The notes: generated by a model from the letters alone, not told the origin. DNA of 64,000 nucleotides from Gammaproteobacteria bacterium (GCA_020847075.1 JADLCS010000058.1:17074-81073); one strand, 5' to 3'. Numbered from the stretch's first letter, positions 8,594 to 18,225 are shown. Numbers and translations are program-made.

Positions 8594-9169
8594 TTATGGG
8601 GCCGACCGGCGGCCCGGGAACAGGGAGGAGTGCTGTTTGAGATGAAAGGTGACCGGTGCGGACTGGATAAGGATCCGCCCCGCGGCGTCGTGCACCTCCG
8701 CGGAGAGGGTATGCGAGCCGCGGTCGACCTCGGGCAGGGTGAGGCGCGTCCCGTCACCTGCCCCTTCCACCGGGCGTCCGTCCAGAAGAATCACCAGGCG
8801 GTGGCCCTGTCGCGCCTTCAGCGGGGGGGTCAGGGACACGCCGACCTCGATTTCCCGGGCGTTGTTCCAGATGACCTGATCGTCGGCGGGTTCCACGATG
8901 TCGAGTCCGGCATAGGGGGACGGGGCGGCCGCCGGCGCCTGTGACGGCATCGTGTCGCGGGTGGACGGCTGCAGCGAAGGTATGACCTGGGGCAGGGGCG
9001 GGTCGATCTTCTCGGCATCGGGGAGGGGCTCGCTGGAATAGCTGACCGTGCCGTCCGGCTGCACCTGCTTGTAGATGTCCGCCGGCAGATCGCAGGGCGC
9101 GAGCCCAAGCAGGCAGGCAAGCACCGGCGGGAGGGCGCCTCGCAGCCTGATCGATGTTGTCCCGAGCAT
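8594..9169 (-). CDS. DUF4124 domain-containing exported protein
   Basis: 191 residues. A signal peptide (about residues 1-30, ending near CDLPA) precedes the DUF4124 motif DIYKQVQPDGTVSYSSEPLP at about 31-50. A proline- and alanine-rich linker and a C-terminal beta-rich segment with VILLDGRPV and SHTLSAEVHDAAGR follow, resembling an immunoglobulin-like domain. DUF4124 proteins are periplasmic and of unknown function. It sits between glnA and glnL on the same strand, a position I believe is common in gammaproteobacteria. No role in nitrogen control can be read from the sequence. Confidence 0.8.
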   Translation of the reverse strand: MLGTTSIRLRGALPPVLACLLGLAPCDLPADIYKQVQPDGTVSYSSEPLPDAEKIDPPLPQVIPSLQPSTRDTMPSQAPAAAPSPYAGLDIVEPADDQVIWNNAREIEVGVSLTPPLKARQGHRLVILLDGRPVEGAGDGTRLTLPEVDRGSHTLSAEVHDAAGRILIQSAPVTFHLKQHSSLFPGRRSAP

Positions 9170-9204
9170 CCCCTTTATGTAGCCGGGATCGGGCCGGATG
9201 TCAA

Positions 9205-9234
9205 AGAAAAACCCCCGGTTTGTGACCGGGGGTT
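9205..9234 (-). terminator. Rho-independent terminator of glnA
   Basis: On the minus strand AACCCCCGG, loop TCACAAA, CCGGGGGTT is followed by TTTCTTT, 30 bases after the glnA stop. It would insulate glnA from the downstream DUF4124-glnL-glnG genes. Confidence 0.9.
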
Positions 9235-9263
9235 CAGTGTGGTGGGGGAAACGTCCGGGGCGA

Positions 9264-10670
9264 TTACATGCTGTAATACAAGTCGTACTCGACCGGGTGG
9301 GTGGTCATGCGCAGGCGCGTGACCTCGGACATCTTCAGTTCGATGTAGCTGTCGATCACGTCGTCGGTGAATACGCCGCCCGCCTTGAGGAAGTCGCGGT
9401 CCTTGTCCAGATAATCCAGCGCCATGTCGAGCGCGTGGCAGACCGTCGGGATATTCTTGAGTTCTTCCGGCGGTAGATCGTAGAGGTTCTTGTCCATCGC
9501 GTCGCCCGGATGGATCTTGTTCTTGATGCCGTCCAGTCCGGCCATCATCATGGCGGCGAAGGTCAGGTACGGGTTGCCGGAGGCGTCGGGGAAGCGGACC
9601 TCGATGCGGCGGGCCATCGGGTTGGAGACCCAGGGGATGCGGATCGAGGCCGAGCGGTTGCGGGCCGAGTAGGCCAGCAGTACCGGCGCCTCGAAGCCGG
9701 GCACCAGACGCTTGTAGCTGTTGGTGCTGGCGTTGGTGATGGCATTGAGGGCGCGGGCGTGCTTCAGGATGCCGCCGATGTAGTACAGCGCCAGCTCGGA
9801 CAGGCCGCCGTACTTGTTGCCGGTGAACAGGTTCTTGCCGCCCTTGGCGAGCGACTGGTGCACGTGCATGCCGCTGCCGTTGTCGCCGACCAGGGGCTTG
9901 GGCATGAAGGTCACGGTCTTGCCGTAGGCGTGCGCCACGTTCCAGACCACGTATTTGAGGATCTGGTTGATGTCGGCGCGCTTGGTCAGGGTGTCGAATT
10001 TGGTGCCGATCTCGCACTGGCCCGCCGTGGCCACCTCGTGGTGATGGATCTCCACCTCCACGCCCATCTCTTGCAGGGCCAGGCACATCGCGGACCGGAT
10101 ATCCTGCAGCGAGTCGACCGGCGGTACCGGGAAATAGCCGCCCTTGATGCTCGGGCGATGGCCGATGTTGCCCTCTTCGAACACGCGCTCGGAGTTCCAG
10201 GAGGCCTCGTCGGAATCGACCTTGTAGAAGGCGCCGCCCATGTTGGCGCCCCAGCGCACGTCGTCGAAGATGAAGAACTCGGGCTCGGGACCGAAGTAGG
10301 CGGTGTCGGCGATCTTGGTGGACTTGAGGTAGGCCTCGGCGCGCTTGGCGATGGTGCGCGGATCGCGCTCGTAACCCTGCATGGTGCGCGGTTCAATGAT
10401 GTCGCAGCGGATGATCAGCGTCGTTTCGTCCATGAAGGGATCGAGGACGCCGGTCTCCGCGTCGGGCATCAGGATCATGTCCGATTCCTCGATACCCTTC
10501 CAGCCCGCGATGCTGGAGCCGTCGAACATCACGCCGTCCTTGAAGGTGCCGGCGTCGATCCGGTGGGCGGGATACGAGACGTGCTGTTCCTTGCCACGGG
10601 TGTCGGTGAAGCGGAGGTCGACGAATTTGACCTCATTGTCCTTGATCATTTTCAACACTTTTTGTGACAT
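9264..10670 (-). CDS. glnA: Glutamine synthetase type I (GSI-beta)
   Basis: 468 residues, the standard dodecameric bacterial enzyme that makes glutamine from glutamate, ammonia and ATP. The beta-Grasp signature [10 protein letters not shown] (about 49-58), the ATP-site [17 protein letters not shown] and the flap region [16 protein letters not shown] are all present. Y397 in [10 protein letters not shown] is the adenylylation site, so activity should be controlled by GlnE and PII. Upstream lie a sigma-54 promoter and NtrC-like palindromes. A strong terminator follows. Confidence 0.98.
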   Translation of the reverse strand: MSQKVLKMIKDNEVKFVDLRFTDTRGKEQHVSYPAHRIDAGTFKDGVMFDGSSIAGWKGIEESDMILMPDAETGVLDPFMDETTLIIRCDIIEPRTMQGYERDPRTIAKRAEAYLKSTKIADTAYFGPEPEFFIFDDVRWGANMGGAFYKVDSDEASWNSERVFEEGNIGHRPSIKGGYFPVPPVDSLQDIRSAMCLALQEMGVEVEIHHHEVATAGQCEIGTKFDTLTKRADINQILKYVVWNVAHAYGKTVTFMPKPLVGDNGSGMHVHQSLAKGGKNLFTGNKYGGLSELALYYIGGILKHARALNAITNASTNSYKRLVPGFEAPVLLAYSARNRSASIRIPWVSNPMARRIEVRFPDASGNPYLTFAAMMMAGLDGIKNKIHPGDAMDKNLYDLPPEELKNIPTVCHALDMALDYLDKDRDFLKAGGVFTDDVIDSYIELKMSEVTRLRMTTHPVEYDLYYSM

Positions 10671-10730
10671 TTGAATCCTCCGAAGACGCTGTAAGACTAG
10701 ATGGTTGCAGGGCCGGACTTCTTACCGGAT

Positions 10731-10746
10731 AGCAGAAAGCATGCCA
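10731..10746 (-). promoter_or_regulatory. Sigma-54 promoter of glnA
   Basis: Minus-strand TGGCATGCTTTCTGCT has the invariant GG-N10-GC spacing and close agreement with TGGCACG-N4-TTGC. Transcription would start near 10720, giving a leader of about 50 bases before the glnA ATG at 10670. Confidence 0.75.
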
Positions 10747-10810
10747 TGCCGGAATTTACTTGTAATACAGAAGGATAACGATATTTTTCGCCGCATGTCC
10801 CTGGGTAATC

Positions 10811-10825
10811 GCACCACTTCGGTGC
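10811..10825. promoter_or_regulatory. NtrC-binding site (strong)
   Basis: GCACC-N5-GGTGC, a perfect match to the core of the enteric NtrC consensus. It is centred about 98 bases upstream of the predicted glnA start, an enhancer-like position. Confidence 0.7.
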
Positions 10826-10831
10826 CATGTG

Positions 10832-10846
10832 GCTCCATTTTGGGGC
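10832..10846. promoter_or_regulatory. NtrC-binding site (weaker, second)
   Basis: GCTCC-N5-GGGGC matches eight of ten core bases of the NtrC consensus. It is centred exactly 21 bases (two helical turns) from the stronger site, as for cooperative NtrC dimers. Confidence 0.5.
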
Positions 10847-10851
10847 ATATT

Positions 10852-11085
10852 TCAAGCGGACCTGCACACTTCCAGGACAATCCGTATCTCATCCTTGCCT
10901 TGTTCTGAATCGAGCAGCCGGTGGCCGTTGATGCGGCACCAGGCGGGGATGTCGTGGAGCGTTCCCGGATCGGTGCACAGCACTTCGACGATGTCTCCGG
11001 CCGGCAGCTTGTTCACCATGTTCTGGGTGCGGATCACCGGAATGGGGCACAGCTGGTAGCGCACGTCGAGGGTATGGCGATTCAT
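10852..11085 (-). CDS. TusA/SirA family sulfur carrier-like protein
   Basis: 77 residues with the two-layer TusA fold: the N-terminal LDVRYQLCPIPVIRTQNMV contains the CPxP motif with sulfur-carrying C13, and a second half around EVLCTDPGTLHDIPAWCRINGH. TusA-like proteins pass persulfide sulfur to tRNA thiolation or other pathways. The start ATG overlaps the stop of the upstream PP-loop gene by four bases (ATGA), so the two are coupled. This suggests it feeds sulfur to that enzyme. It could be true TusA or a paralogue; the neighbour argues for a dedicated partner. Confidence 0.85.
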   Translation of the reverse strand: MNRHTLDVRYQLCPIPVIRTQNMVNKLPAGDIVEVLCTDPGTLHDIPAWCRINGHRLLDSEQGKDEIRIVLEVCRSA

Positions 11086-12128
11086 GCGATATACCACTCG
11101 CTGGGGATTTCGTCCTGGCCGAGGGGGCGCACCTCGAGGCTGCGCGGCGGATGGCCCGGGCCGGTGACCTCCACGCTGACCGACGCCGCGTCCTTTCCCT
11201 TGCCGAAACGCGCCACCAGGCGCGCCGACAACTGCAGATCCGCCTCGTCGGCCGTGCCGTCGAGCAAGGCCAGGGGGCCGGTGTGACTGGTCGAACGGAA
11301 CGCAGTATAGCGATTTTTATAACCTTCCAGAAACTTGTTTTCGCCCTCTTCGCGACCCACGATGAGCTTGAAGTGCGGCCGTGGCCGGAGATGGCGGCCG
11401 ACTTTGAGGAGCATGATATCGTCGAGCTCGTAATCGCGGCGTCCGCGCGATTTCCATAGATCCGTTATCTTGACCGCGTATTGTTCGTTGGTCAGGAAAC
11501 AGCAGCCGCCCGCGGGCTGGGCATAGTCGTGCAGCCCATAGGAGCGCGCCAGCGCGATCTGGGGTTTGCGGGAGCGGCCATTGAAATCGTGCAGACGGGC
11601 CCGATCGACCCAGCCTTCGCGTTCCGGCAGGGTCGGGGACAGCAGCCGGGCGCACAGGGGGCGGAGCAGGCGGTCGTTCGCCCCCGACTCGCGGGCGACG
11701 ACGGGAAAGGTGTCCCGGCGCTGCGACATGGGGCGCTGTCCCAGGACCTCGCCGGTGATGATGAAGTCGAAGCCGTTTTGCTCCATCCATTCGCGCGCCT
11801 TGCCGACCATGAATCCTTTGCAGTCCAGGCAGGGGTTGATGTGCGCGCCGTAGCCATGCTTGGGATTCAGGACGACGTCCTTGTATTCCTCGATCACATC
11901 GACGATGTGCAGCTTGATGCCGAGCTGTTCGGCGACCCACAGGGCATTGTTGCGCTTGGGGCGGGCGGAGTCCTTGCGGCGGATCGCGTGCGTATGGCCC
12001 TCTACGCAAAAGCCGGTGAAGAAGTTGATGCCTTCCACATGTACGCCGTGGTCCTGGACGACGCGCGCGGCGAGCATGGAATCCAGCCCGCCGGAGATGA
12101 GTGCCACGGCCTTGCGCTGTGTCGCCAT
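11082..12128 (-). CDS. PP-loop ATP pyrophosphatase related to ThiI/MnmA (tRNA thiolation-like)
   Basis: 348 residues from the ATG at 12128; a TTG 51 bases upstream is an alternative. The N-terminal half is an adenine-nucleotide alpha-hydrolase domain with PP-loop SGGLDS (about residues 12-17) and a PCLDCK motif whose cysteines could carry sulfur or bind metal. The C-terminal part (DIMLLKVGRHLRPRPHFKLIVGREEGENKFL) resembles the DUF814/NFACT-R RNA-binding domain. Such proteins are often annotated as tRNA 2-thiouridine enzymes, but it is not standard MnmA or ThiI. The exact modification is unknown. Confidence 0.75.
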   Translation of the reverse strand: MATQRKAVALISGGLDSMLAARVVQDHGVHVEGINFFTGFCVEGHTHAIRRKDSARPKRNNALWVAEQLGIKLHIVDVIEEYKDVVLNPKHGYGAHINPCLDCKGFMVGKAREWMEQNGFDFIITGEVLGQRPMSQRRDTFPVVARESGANDRLLRPLCARLLSPTLPEREGWVDRARLHDFNGRSRKPQIALARSYGLHDYAQPAGGCCFLTNEQYAVKITDLWKSRGRRDYELDDIMLLKVGRHLRPRPHFKLIVGREEGENKFLEGYKNRYTAFRSTSHTGPLALLDGTADEADLQLSARLVARFGKGKDAASVSVEVTGPGHPPRSLEVRPLGQDEIPSEWYIA

Positions 12129-12261
12129 GTCGTTTCGAGGTATCGCCCGTTCCCGCTGAGGAGGGGCTGATGATAGCAAATCCGGGAAAGTTTGAGAAAA
12201 GGCGCGCGGGCGCGGCCGGGCCGCGATGTCCCGGAGACCGCGCCGCGGGGGAAATATGTTG

Positions 12262-12828
12262 TTACATCAGAAAGCTGTCGCTGTACTGCGGGGATCTGAC
12301 CGGGGTGGCGTCGGTGAAGGTGCGGATGACGCGCAGGGCGTGCCGGCTGCCGGTGTCGCTCCACAGATCGAAGGCATGCAGCGGGGACAGGCGCGCGCGC
12401 TCGTCTCTCAGCTCGCGTATGGCGTGCAGCAGGTCCATCAGGGTGACGAATCCGCGGGCGAGATCGGAGTACAGACCGCCGGCTTCGAACGGCGCGGACT
12501 CATGTAACTGGTGGTAGGCGTTCTGTCCCAGTTCGACCATATGGCCGAGCCGGACCTGGCGCCGTTCCGCGTGCTGGGGAAACAGGCCGGCGAACAGCAG
12601 GCAGTGGTCGCCGATATCCTTCAATCGCTCGCTGCGGGACTTCGCCTGCAGAAGCGGATCATTCAGGTAATCGAAGGCCAGAACCCGGGCCATCATCAGC
12701 GGTTTGGCCGAAAATTGCGCCAGCAGTCCGACCAGGTAGTTCTCCGCCTGATCCGTGATCGTGCTGCCGGTGAGATGCTGGGCCTGGTTGACCAGGGTGT
12801 GCCATTGCGGGGCGGATGTCGGGTTCAT
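12262..12828 (-). CDS. Conserved hypothetical protein, probably helical
   Basis: 188 residues, no signal peptide or membrane segment. It looks largely alpha-helical, rich in Leu, Ala and His, with segments such as [28 protein letters not shown] and [17 protein letters not shown] recognise no domain. It lies just upstream of the PP-loop/TusA pair on the same strand, 133 bases away, and is divergent from glyQ. Coding is supported by length, codon use and the absence of a better frame. Confidence 0.65.
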   Translation of the reverse strand: MNPTSAPQWHTLVNQAQHLTGSTITDQAENYLVGLLAQFSAKPLMMARVLAFDYLNDPLLQAKSRSERLKDIGDHCLLFAGLFPQHAERRQVRLGHMVELGQNAYHQLHESAPFEAGGLYSDLARGFVTLMDLLHAIRELRDERARLSPLHAFDLWSDTGSRHALRVIRTFTDATPVRSPQYSDSFLM

Positions 12829-13057
12829 TGTCGCTGGTCGCCGGAGTGATGTTGCCTGATGCCATTACATCGGCATGCGGTTCCTCGGCCTTAGCGACCA
12901 GGTCTCATTTTTCCCACCCCGCCCGCCCCGGCGCGCTTGCGGGAAAAAGCTCGCCGTTGATACCATGCGGCGTCCATGGCGGTCCAGCGGATCCCCGGGA
13001 GGCGGGTGCCCGGCGCGGCGCCCGCCGGCCGCGATGTAAATCCGCGTGGACGAACGC

Positions 13058-13063
13058 TATACT
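13058..13063 (+). promoter_or_regulatory. Possible -10 element for glyQS
   Basis: TATACT about 60 bases before the glyQ ATG, with a poor -35 (TAAATC) 16 bases upstream. This is the only promoter-like element I see in the 293-base gap 12829-13121. Confidence 0.3.
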
Positions 13064-13121
13064 GCGGGAGGCGCCGGCGTGCCGGGCCGCACCGCTCATC
13101 GAAATTTACTGGCCGATTCTT

Positions 13122-14054
13122 ATGACGCAAACCCCCGATATATCGACCTTCCAGGGCCTGATCCTCGCCTTGCAGCACTACTGGATCGCCAGGGGTTGCG
13201 TGTTGCTGCAACCCTATGACATGGAAGTCGGCGCCGGCACCTTTCATCCGGCCACGTTCCTGCGCGCGATCGGCCCCGAACCGTGGAGCGCGGTCTATGT
13301 CCAGCCCTCGCGCCGCCCCACGGACGGGCGTTACGGAGAGAATCCGAATCGTCTGCAGCATTATTACCAGCTCCAGGTCATGCTCAAGCCTTCCCCGCCG
13401 GATATCCAGGAGCTCTATCTGGGATCGCTGCGCGTGCTGGGGATCGATCCCCTGGTGCACGACATCCGTTTCGTGGAAGACAACTGGGAGTCGCCCACGC
13501 TGGGGGCCTGGGGGCTCGGCTGGGAGGTCTGGCTGAACGGCATGGAGGTCACACAGTTCACCTATTTCCAGCAGGTCGGCGGACTGGATTGCCGTCCGGT
13601 GACCGGCGAGATCACCTATGGACTCGAGCGGATCGCGATGTATCTGCAGGGCGTCGAGAGCGTCTATGATCTGGTGTGGTCGAAAAACGGTCCGGCCGGA
13701 AGGGTCACCTATGGCGACGTATACCACCAGAACGAAGTCGAGATGTCGGCCTACAATTTCGAGCACGCGGATATCGACCTGCTGTTTTCCTGGTTCGATG
13801 GCTGTGAATCCCAGAGTAAGCGGATGATCGAGGCGGGCCTGCCGCTCGCGGCCTATGAGCTGATGCTTAAATCGTCCCATGTCTTCAATCTGCTCGATGC
13901 CCGCCACGCGATCAGCGTGACCGAGCGGGCGCGCTATATCGGTCGTGTGCGCGGCCTCGCGGAGGCGGTGGCGGGGGCCTATTACGAGCGGCGCTCGCTC
14001 CTGGGTTTTCCCCTTGCCATGTCCGCTGGCGATGCCCCGGAGGACGGCGGATGA
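13122..14054 (+). CDS. glyQ: Glycine-tRNA ligase alpha subunit
   Basis: 310 residues. It is the catalytic subunit of the heterotetrameric bacterial glycyl-tRNA synthetase, a class II synthetase. The N-terminus [32 protein letters not shown] and the motifs [22 protein letters not shown] and [12 protein letters not shown] are highly conserved. The open frame extends over 300 bases upstream, but homology begins at the ATG at 13122. The stop overlaps the glyS start by four bases, ensuring equal subunit production. Confidence 0.97.
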   Translation: MTQTPDISTFQGLILALQHYWIARGCVLLQPYDMEVGAGTFHPATFLRAIGPEPWSAVYVQPSRRPTDGRYGENPNRLQHYYQLQVMLKPSPPDIQELYLGSLRVLGIDPLVHDIRFVEDNWESPTLGAWGLGWEVWLNGMEVTQFTYFQQVGGLDCRPVTGEITYGLERIAMYLQGVESVYDLVWSKNGPAGRVTYGDVYHQNEVEMSAYNFEHADIDLLFSWFDGCESQSKRMIEAGLPLAAYELMLKSSHVFNLLDARHAISVTERARYIGRVRGLAEAVAGAYYERRSLLGFPLAMSAGDAPEDGG

Positions 14055-16144
14055 GCGAATATCACGACCTGCTGCTCGAGATCGGCACCGAGGAACTGCC
14101 GCCCAAGGCCTTGCGCTCGCTGAGCGAGGCCCTCGGCGAGGGTATGCGCGCCGGGCTGCGCAAGCTGAATCTGGGGTTCGAGGATATCAAGGTATATGCC
14201 ACCCCGAGGCGCCTTGCGGTGCTGGTGTCCCGGCTGGCCGGCGTGCAGCCGCATAGCCTGGAGGAACGGCGTGGGCCGGCCCTGACGGCCGCCTTCGACG
14301 ACCAGGGCATTCCCACGCCGGCCGCCCTCGGTTTCGCCCGCTCCTGCGGCGTCGAGATCGACGCGCTGGAGACGCAGGAAAGCGGCAAGGGCGCGTGGCT
14401 GGTGTTTCGCAGGGAGCAGCAGGGGCGTCATGTACGCGATCTGTTGCCGGAGCTGGTCCGCCAGCAGATCGCCGCCCTGCCCGTACCGCGGCGTATGCGC
14501 TGGGGCGAACTCGAAGAGACTTTCGTACGGCCCGTGCACTGGCTCGTCCTGCTCTACGGGGACGAGATCCTGCCCCTGCGCCTGTTCGGTCTGGAGGCGG
14601 GGCGCGAGACCCGCGGGCATCGCTTCCATCATCCCGGCAGGCTCTATCTGCCCACGCCGGCCGCGTATGCGCCGCTGCTGGAGACCGAAGGGCGCGTCAT
14701 CGCCGACTTTTCCGCGCGCCGCGCGGCCGTGCGCGCGCAGATTCTGGAGTCCGCGGCCATGGCCGGCGCCGAGGCGGTGATCGACGAGGCGCTGCTCGAT
14801 GAGGTCACGGCGATGGTCGAATGGCCCGTCGCGATCCGCGGTGGATTCGAGCGCCGCTTTCTCGAGGTTCCCGCCGAGGCGCTGATCTCCGCCATGAAGG
14901 GGCATCAGAAATATTTTCACCTTGTCGACGGAGGCGGCCGCCTGATGCCCGCCTTCATCACGGTGAGCAACATCGACAGCACGGATCGGGACGTCGTGCG
15001 GGCCGGTAACGAACGGGTGATCCGCCCGCGGCTCAGCGATGCCATGTTCTTCTGGGAACAGGATCGCAGGCACACGCTCGCCTCGCGTCTCCCCGCTCTG
15101 GAGCAGGTGGTCTTCCAGCGTCGTCTGGGGTCCCTGCGGGACAAGTCGGACCGGGTCGCTACCCTGGCCGCCACGGTAGCGCGGGAGCTGGATGGCGATG
15201 CGCGTCGCGCCGAACGTGCCGGGCATCTGTCGAAATGCGATCTGATGACCCAGATGGTCGGCGAATTTCCCGAGCTGCAAGGCGTCATGGGCGGGTATTA
15301 TGCGCGCCATGACGGCGAGGCCGATGAGGTGGCGCAGGCGCTGCAGGAACAGTATCTGCCGCGTTTCGCCGGCGACCGTCTGCCCGCCACCGCGACGGGA
15401 CGGGCGCTGGCCGTGGCGGACAAACTCGATACCCTCGTCGGGATCTTCGGCATCGGCCAGGTGCCGACGGGTGACAAGGATCCGTTCGCCCTGCGGCGCG
15501 CCGCGCTGGGCGTCCTGCGTATCGTGATCGAGGGTGGGCTGCCGCTCGATCTCGTCCGCCTGCTGGACGCGGCGGCGGACATCTACCGCTCACAAGGGCG
15601 GGCGCTGGAGGCGGGGGAGGCCGTCGCGTCGCAGGTATACGGCTTCATGATGGACCGCCTGCGCGCCTACTACCTGGAGGCGGGGATAAATATCGAGGCG
15701 TTCGAGGCGGTGCTGGCGCGCCGTCCGGCGCAGCCCTTGGATTTCGACGCGCGGGTCCGGGCGGTGGTGCGTTTCCAGGCGTTGCCGGCGGCCGCGAGTC
15801 TCGCGGCCGCGAACAAGCGCATCGGCAATATCCTGCGCAAGGCCGAGCAGGATATCCCCGGGGAAGTCACGCCCGCACTGCTCGCTGAACCCGCCGAACG
15901 GGAGCTCGCCGCCGCCATGGAGTCTTGCGAGCAGGCGATCGGCCCTTTGGCCGTGCGGGCGGATTACAGCGGTGTCCTGACGCATCTGGCCGGGCTGCGC
16001 GGGGCGGTGGACGCCTATTTCGAGCAGGTGCTCGTGATGAGCGAGGACGCCGCCGTGCGGAGCAACCGGCTCGCCCAGCTCAACCGGCTGCGCGGGTTGT
16101 TCATGCAGGTCGCCGACCTGTCGTGCCTGTTCAACCAGGCCTGA
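14051..16144 (+). CDS. glyS: Glycine-tRNA ligase beta subunit
   Basis: 697 residues, normal length. It binds tRNA-Gly and is required with GlyQ for charging. The N-terminus [18 protein letters not shown] and the internal [27 protein letters not shown] and [20 protein letters not shown] are family signatures. The HD-like region has [24 protein letters not shown]. The anticodon-binding-like domain is at the C-terminus. It is coupled to glyQ, with gmhB 18 bases downstream. Confidence 0.97.
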   Translation: MSEYHDLLLEIGTEELPPKALRSLSEALGEGMRAGLRKLNLGFEDIKVYATPRRLAVLVSRLAGVQPHSLEERRGPALTAAFDDQGIPTPAALGFARSCGVEIDALETQESGKGAWLVFRREQQGRHVRDLLPELVRQQIAALPVPRRMRWGELEETFVRPVHWLVLLYGDEILPLRLFGLEAGRETRGHRFHHPGRLYLPTPAAYAPLLETEGRVIADFSARRAAVRAQILESAAMAGAEAVIDEALLDEVTAMVEWPVAIRGGFERRFLEVPAEALISAMKGHQKYFHLVDGGGRLMPAFITVSNIDSTDRDVVRAGNERVIRPRLSDAMFFWEQDRRHTLASRLPALEQVVFQRRLGSLRDKSDRVATLAATVARELDGDARRAERAGHLSKCDLMTQMVGEFPELQGVMGGYYARHDGEADEVAQALQEQYLPRFAGDRLPATATGRALAVADKLDTLVGIFGIGQVPTGDKDPFALRRAALGVLRIVIEGGLPLDLVRLLDAAADIYRSQGRALEAGEAVASQVYGFMMDRLRAYYLEAGINIEAFEAVLARRPAQPLDFDARVRAVVRFQALPAAASLAAANKRIGNILRKAEQDIPGEVTPALLAEPAERELAAAMESCEQAIGPLAVRADYSGVLTHLAGLRGAVDAYFEQVLVMSEDAAVRSNRLAQLNRLRGLFMQVADLSCLFNQA

Positions 16145-16162
16145 TGTCGCGGGAGGCCGGCG

Positions 16163-16711
16163 ATGCGCCTGGTGATTCTCGGCCGTGATGGGGTGATCAA
16201 CGAGAGGCGGCCGGCCGGCGTGCGTACGGTCGACGAATGGCGGCCGATACCCGGCAGCCTGCGCGCCATCGGCCGTTTGACCGCTGCACAGTTTCATCTC
16301 GTGGTCGCGACGAACCAGCCCGGCATCGCGAGCGGAGCGCCGGATGGCGGGGCGTTCGCGCGCATTCATGCGAAAATGAACGGCGAGATCGCGCGCGAGG
16401 GCGGTCGCATCGAGGCGATTTTCTACTGTCCGCATAGCATCGATGATGGATGCCGGTGCAGAAAGCCACGGCCTGGTCTGTTGCTGGAGGCTGCGCAGCG
16501 CCTGGAGGTCGATCTGGCCGATGTGCCCTTTATCGGCGACAGCCTCGACGACATCGCGGCGGCGTGCGCCGCTGGCGCCCGGCCGGTGTTGCTGCGCAGC
16601 GGCCGCGGTGGAAAAGCGGAAGGAGAGCTGCCCGGGGCCGCGAATGTCGAGGTATACGATGATCTCGCGGCGGCGGCGTCTGCCCTGATCGCACGGCTCG
16701 GCGCGGATTGA
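16163..16711 (+). CDS. gmhB: GmhB-like heptose bisphosphate phosphatase with altered nucleophile motif
   Basis: 182 residues of the HAD family. GmhB removes the 7-phosphate of D-glycero-beta-D-manno-heptose 1,7-bisphosphate on the way to ADP-heptose for LPS. Motif II ATNQPG, the zinc loop C89-P-H91 ... C97-R-C99, the following RKP with K101, and the FIGDSLDD acidic motif are intact. The first motif reads ILGRDGVIN instead of ILDRDGVIN: residue 7, the catalytic aspartate, is Gly (GGC, one base from GAC), while the second Asp (D9) is kept. It may be a pseudoenzyme, or the base may be a sequence error. It lies between glyS and plsC. Confidence 0.85.
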   Translation: MRLVILGRDGVINERRPAGVRTVDEWRPIPGSLRAIGRLTAAQFHLVVATNQPGIASGAPDGGAFARIHAKMNGEIAREGGRIEAIFYCPHSIDDGCRCRKPRPGLLLEAAQRLEVDLADVPFIGDSLDDIAAACAAGARPVLLRSGRGGKAEGELPGAANVEVYDDLAAAASALIARLGAD

Positions 16712-16715
16712 TCCC

Positions 16716-17450
16716 GTGCTGTTTCTGCGTTCTCTGCTCTTCGCGCTCGGCATGTGGTTGTCGACGCTGGTCTTCGCGCCGCTCGCCGTCCTTACTTTTC
16801 CGTTTCCGTTCACCGTACGATACGCCTTCATTACCCGGTGGGCCCGCTTCAATTTGTGGTGGCTGCGACTGACCTGCCGGTTGGATTATCAGGTGCGCGG
16901 CCGTGAAAACATTCCTGTGGGCAACGCCATCGTCTTTTGCAAGCATCAGTCGGCGTGGGAGACTCTGGCGTTGCAGAAGATCTTTCCTCCACAGGTCTGG
17001 TTGCTGAAGCGCGAGCTGCTGTGGGTTCCGTTCTTCGGCTGGGGGCTCGCGATGCTCGAACCGATCGCGATCGATCGGCGCGCCGGGCGCAAGGCCGTGG
17101 AGCAACTGGTCACGCAGGGCGGGGAACGCCTGGCCAACGGCCGCTGGGTCGTGATCTTTCCCGAAGGGACCCGCGTCCCGCCCGGACAGACCGGGCGCTA
17201 TGGTATCGGCGGCGCCGTACTCGCGGCGAAGAGCGGATATCCCGTCGTTCCGGTCGCGCACAACGCCGGCGAGTTCTGGCCGCGTCGAGGGTTCATCAAG
17301 CGGCCCGGCACGATCACCGTGGTCGTGGGGCCCGCGATCGAGTCGCAGGGCAAGACCGCGGAGATGATCAAGGAGGAGGCGCGGGAATGGATCGAGCGGA
17401 ACACCCGGGGGCTGGGGCCGCGCGCCGATTCAGACGCCCCCGTCGGATGA
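16716..17450 (+). CDS. 1-acyl-sn-glycerol-3-phosphate acyltransferase (PlsC-type)
   Basis: 244 residues starting at GTG 16716, four bases after the gmhB stop. An N-terminal membrane segment (about 3-35) precedes the acyltransferase motifs: KHQSAWETL (His-x4-Glu in place of the common His-x4-Asp), LKRELLWVPFFGWGLA, FPEGTRVPPG and a Pro-Val-Val-Pro block. It would acylate lysophosphatidic acid, or another lysophospholipid, at the inner membrane. The Glu variant is, from memory, shared by this gammaproteobacterial subgroup. The gene end overlaps the convergent rsmA end by 21 bases. Confidence 0.88.
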   Translation: MLFLRSLLFALGMWLSTLVFAPLAVLTFPFPFTVRYAFITRWARFNLWWLRLTCRLDYQVRGRENIPVGNAIVFCKHQSAWETLALQKIFPPQVWLLKRELLWVPFFGWGLAMLEPIAIDRRAGRKAVEQLVTQGGERLANGRWVVIFPEGTRVPPGQTGRYGIGGAVLAAKSGYPVVPVAHNAGEFWPRRGFIKRPGTITVVVGPAIESQGKTAEMIKEEAREWIERNTRGLGPRADSDAPVG

Positions 17451-18221
17451 GATCGCCTCGCTCAATCGGATGAATTCCACCAGTTGCAGTTGTTCGGCCC
17501 GCAGATTCGGGTCGATCTCAGCGGCCGCAAAGGCCGCGTCCGTCGCCAATCCCTTGAGTGCGTTGCGCAGGGTCTTGCGCCGATAGGCGAAGGCGGTTCC
17601 GACCAGGAGCGAGAAGGCATCGTAATTCCGGGCTTCGATGTCCGGTTTTCGATGAGGCGTCAGCCTGACGATACTGGAATCGATCTTGGGCTGGGGGGAG
17701 AACGCCGCGGGGCCGATGGTAAAGAGCGGCTGGACCTGGCAGTGATACTGCAGCATGACGCTGAGTCGTCCGTACTCCCGGCTGCCCGGGCCGGCCGCCA
17801 TGCGATCGACGACCTCTTTCTGGAGCATGAAATGCATGTCTTCGATGCAGTCGAGCTGCTCGATGAAGTGAAACAATAGCGGTGTGGATATATTGTAGGG
17901 GAGATTGCCGACCACGCGCAGTGCGCGGCCGTCGGGGCCCAGGGCGCGGATATCCGTCTCCAGCGCGTCGGCATTGTGGATCCGGAAGGTGGCATCACCC
18001 GGGACCTCGATCTGCTCCAGGCTCCGGATCAGATCGCGATCGAGTTCGATCACATCGAGCTCGATCCTGTGCGCGAGGAGCGGAACCGTAATGGCGCCCA
18101 GGCCGGGCCCTATTTCGATCAGGTGGTCGCCGGGGCGTGGGCCGATCACCTTGACGATCCGGGCGATCACGTCCTGGTCGCGTAGAAAATTCTGCCCGAA
18201 GCGCTTGCGCGGACGGTGCAT
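17430..18221 (-). CDS. rsmA: 16S rRNA dimethyladenosine transferase RsmA (KsgA)
   Basis: 263 residues. It dimethylates two adjacent adenosines near the 3' end of 16S rRNA during small-subunit maturation. The N-terminal RKRFGQNFLRD, the SAM motif LIEIGPGLGAIT and catalytic NLPYNISTPLLF are diagnostic. The frame extends upstream, but the ATG at 18221 gives the conserved start. It lies four bases after the pdxA stop, in the order lptD-surA-pdxA-rsmA known from enteric bacteria. Confidence 0.97.
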   Translation of the reverse strand: MHRPRKRFGQNFLRDQDVIARIVKVIGPRPGDHLIEIGPGLGAITVPLLAHRIELDVIELDRDLIRSLEQIEVPGDATFRIHNADALETDIRALGPDGRALRVVGNLPYNISTPLLFHFIEQLDCIEDMHFMLQKEVVDRMAAGPGSREYGRLSVMLQYHCQVQPLFTIGPAAFSPQPKIDSSIVRLTPHRKPDIEARNYDAFSLLVGTAFAYRRKTLRNALKGLATDAAFAAAEIDPNLRAEQLQLVEFIRLSEAISSDGGV

Positions 18222-18225
18222 CACG

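Noticed and set aside
9510-10667. 385-codon plus-strand frame
   Set aside because: It is antisense to glnA, whose protein is unmistakable. The frame has low-complexity Gly/Val/Ala content.
10811-10827. Reading TGGCACCGAAGTGGTGC as the glnA sigma-54 promoter
   Set aside because: The GG to GC spacing is 12, not 10. The dyad fits an NtrC site instead, and a correctly spaced promoter lies 80 bases closer to glnA.
13982-15310. 442-codon minus-strand frame
   Set aside because: Antisense shadow of glyS without family motifs.
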